Shown one piece after another: positions 62,725 through 64,000 of a stretch of 64,000 nucleotides of DNA. Below the pieces are notes generated by a model, which was not told where the DNA came from, ran no database searches, and worked only from the letters and a program-made list of their open reading frames with translations. Location: NCBI RefSeq assembly GCF_001457035.1, contig NZ_KQ758617.1:124001-188000 (forward strand), in the 5' to 3' direction. The translations under genes and the position numbers were made by a program. The DNA comes from Fictibacillus enclensis. GTDB taxonomy: Bacteria; Bacillota; Bacilli; Bacillales; Fictibacillaceae. Position 1 is the first letter of the stretch; each line of letters opens with the position of its first letter.

Positions 62725-64000
62725 ATGAGCAGAGAGTGCAGAGAAAAACTGAGTTTAAATGGAATTTGGAAATGTGTGCAGGATGAAGATGACCAGCTGG
62801 AAGGAAATATTCGAAATAAGCCGGTTTACCATGCTGAAGAGTTAACATGGACAGACATTCTTGTTCCTGCTCATTGGCAGAAAGCGGGTTATGAAGATTT
62901 TCAGGGGGTGATGTGGTATAAGGCGACATTCCGGGCACCACCCAAAAAGTCCGATAAAATGTTTTATATTTGTTTTGACGCGGTAGATTATTATTCGGAA
63001 GTTTGGTTGAACGGTGTGTACTTGGGAACGCATGAAGGAGACTTTGATGCATTTGAATTCAATGTTTCCGATTTTCTCCATAATGGCGAGGAAAACATTC
63101 TGGTCGTTAAAGTGACCTCAGAATTGGATACGAGACCGGAGAGGAAAAAGATTGCCAAGGGCGGGCTTTATCATTGGGACTGTCTTCCAGTGAACCAGGA
63201 AGGGCTTACCGATTGCCCCGAGGTCCCTTCTTCTGTGAACGCTCACTATCCGAATCCACTCATCAACCCGGGCGGTATTTGGAAGGATGTTTATCTGGAG
63301 GAACGAGGCAAGGTACATATTGAGCATATCCAGATTACACCCTACTTGAAGGATGACTATAAGAAAGCCACCATCTACCTGGACGTTGAATTAAACAACA
63401 ACAACAGCAAGGAAGCAAGGATTGATGTGGAGGTCTCCTTTTTGCCTCATAATTTCAGGGGGAAAATATACAGATGGAAACGGCAAAGTTATTTCCAGAG
63501 GCCGGGAACAAGCAGTTACTCCATGACCGACCAGCTGTCCCAGCCAAAATTGTGGTGGACATGGGAGCTTGGTTTTCCCCATCTTTATAAAGCTGTGATT
63601 GAGGTTTGGGCAAACGGGGTATTGGTTGATAAAAAGATTCAAATATTTGGGATTAAAGAAATAAAAATGGACGAAAATTGGATCTTTTATCTCAATGGAA
63701 CGAGAGTTTTTATCAGAGGCAACAATTACTTGTCCGACCAGTTCCTTTCCCTGATGACCAAGGAATCCTACCAGCTCGATGTCCAGATGATGCTGGACGC
63801 CAATATGAACACCACCCGTTTGTTTGCGCATGCTGAACAGGAAGAGTTTTACCAGCTGTGCAATGAAAAGGGGATTATGGTGTTTCAGGACCTGCCCTTT
63901 CAGTGGGGCTATGAATCGACAGGTCTTTTTATAAAAAGAGCAGAGGATGTCGCCAGGCGTTTTATACGAATGCTGTATAACCATCCGTCCATCATTCTTT
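62725..64000 (+). CDS. glycoside hydrolase family 2 enzyme, N-terminal part (cut by the window edge)
   Basis: ATG 62725, behind AGGTGAT, opens a frame that runs off the right edge (425 codons seen). It starts MSRECREKLSLNGIW, with a jelly-roll sugar-binding domain (residues about 10-190: GVMWYKATFRAP, EVWLNGVYLGTHEGDF), an Ig-like domain (to about 305) and the start of the TIM barrel (VFIRGNNYL, MLDANMNTTRLFAH, RMLYNHPSI). This is the layout of beta-galactosidase, beta-mannosidase and beta-glucuronidase enzymes. The catalytic glutamates lie beyond the window, so the substrate is open. Confidence 0.88.
   Translation, partial: MSRECREKLSLNGIWKCVQDEDDQLEGNIRNKPVYHAEELTWTDILVPAHWQKAGYEDFQGVMWYKATFRAPPKKSDKMFYICFDAVDYYSEVWLNGVYLGTHEGDFDAFEFNVSDFLHNGEENILVVKVTSELDTRPERKKIAKGGLYHWDCLPVNQEGLTDCPEVPSSVNAHYPNPLINPGGIWKDVYLEERGKVHIEHIQITPYLKDDYKKATIYLDVELNNNNSKEARIDVEVSFLPHNFRGKIYRWKRQSYFQRPGTSSYSMTDQLSQPKLWWTWELGFPHLYKAVIEVWANGVLVDKKIQIFGIKEIKMDENWIFYLNGTRVFIRGNNYLSDQFLSLMTKESYQLDVQMMLDANMNTTRLFAHAEQEEFYQLCNEKGIMVFQDLPFQWGYESTGLFIKRAEDVARRFIRMLYNHPSIIL

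Overview
The window looks like chromosomal DNA from an aerobic, motile, endospore-forming-type Bacillaceae. The reasons are strong AGGAGG-type ribosome binding sites, frequent GTG and TTG starts, and regulators typical of Bacillus: a sigma-D promoter before motAB, a HutP-type attenuator before hutH, a c-di-AMP riboswitch before ktrAB, a WalR box before a cell-wall hydrolase and a PhoP-like box before glpQ. The left edge (MBL hydrolase, then lplJ) and the M48 peptidase resemble the yhf region of B. subtilis. I cannot fix the genus from sequence alone. No rRNA, tRNA, insertion sequence, prophage or CRISPR array is visible.

Positions 1500-24600 form an aromatic-acid and phenylalanine catabolic region. 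paaK, paaABCD, an EthD-like protein, three crotonases, a 3-hydroxyacyl-CoA dehydrogenase, a thiolase and paaX lie together, with a paaY-like gene facing them. A nitronate monooxygenase/FabK-like gene and an ABC importer of the TrpXYZ type follow. A second operon then holds a hotdog thioesterase, a phenylalanine dehydrogenase and a full 2-oxoacid dehydrogenase complex (E1 alpha, E1 beta, E2, E3). Read together, phenylalanine could be deaminated to phenylpyruvate and decarboxylated oxidatively straight to phenylacetyl-CoA, the substrate of the paa pathway; PaaK would bring in free phenylacetate. Shared inverted-repeat half-sites and cre-like sites suggest joint control. An XRE-cupin regulator with azlCD closes the region.

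Positions 24600-43900 are mixed housekeeping: a small membrane peptide, HAD phosphatases, secreted GlpQ, an M48 peptidase, motAB, a truncated ECF sigma factor coupled to a thioredoxin-like protein, a PAS histidine kinase, a CAP-domain protein, cardiolipin synthase, uppP, ktrAB and an amino acid permease. Several genes are decaying here: a DUF421 gene (frameshift and deletion), a histidine phosphatase (internal stop) and a short relic of an NSS transporter at 16.2 kb.

Positions 44000-50035 are the histidine utilisation operon hutPHUIG. From 50 to 64 kb come membrane proteins (acyltransferase, AI-2E, YihY, TerC), an ABC-2 exporter with an SGNH esterase, a formate/nitrite-family channel, a DksA-like protein, a PAP2 phosphatase, an NlpC/P60 hydrolase, small orphans and the start of a GH2 glycosidase. 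The most unusual element is the gene-free stretch 57612-58380. It carries three diverged tandem copies of a structured RNA module with compensatory base changes, each holding a tiny ATG-started frame, followed by a strong terminator. I do not recognise this RNA family.
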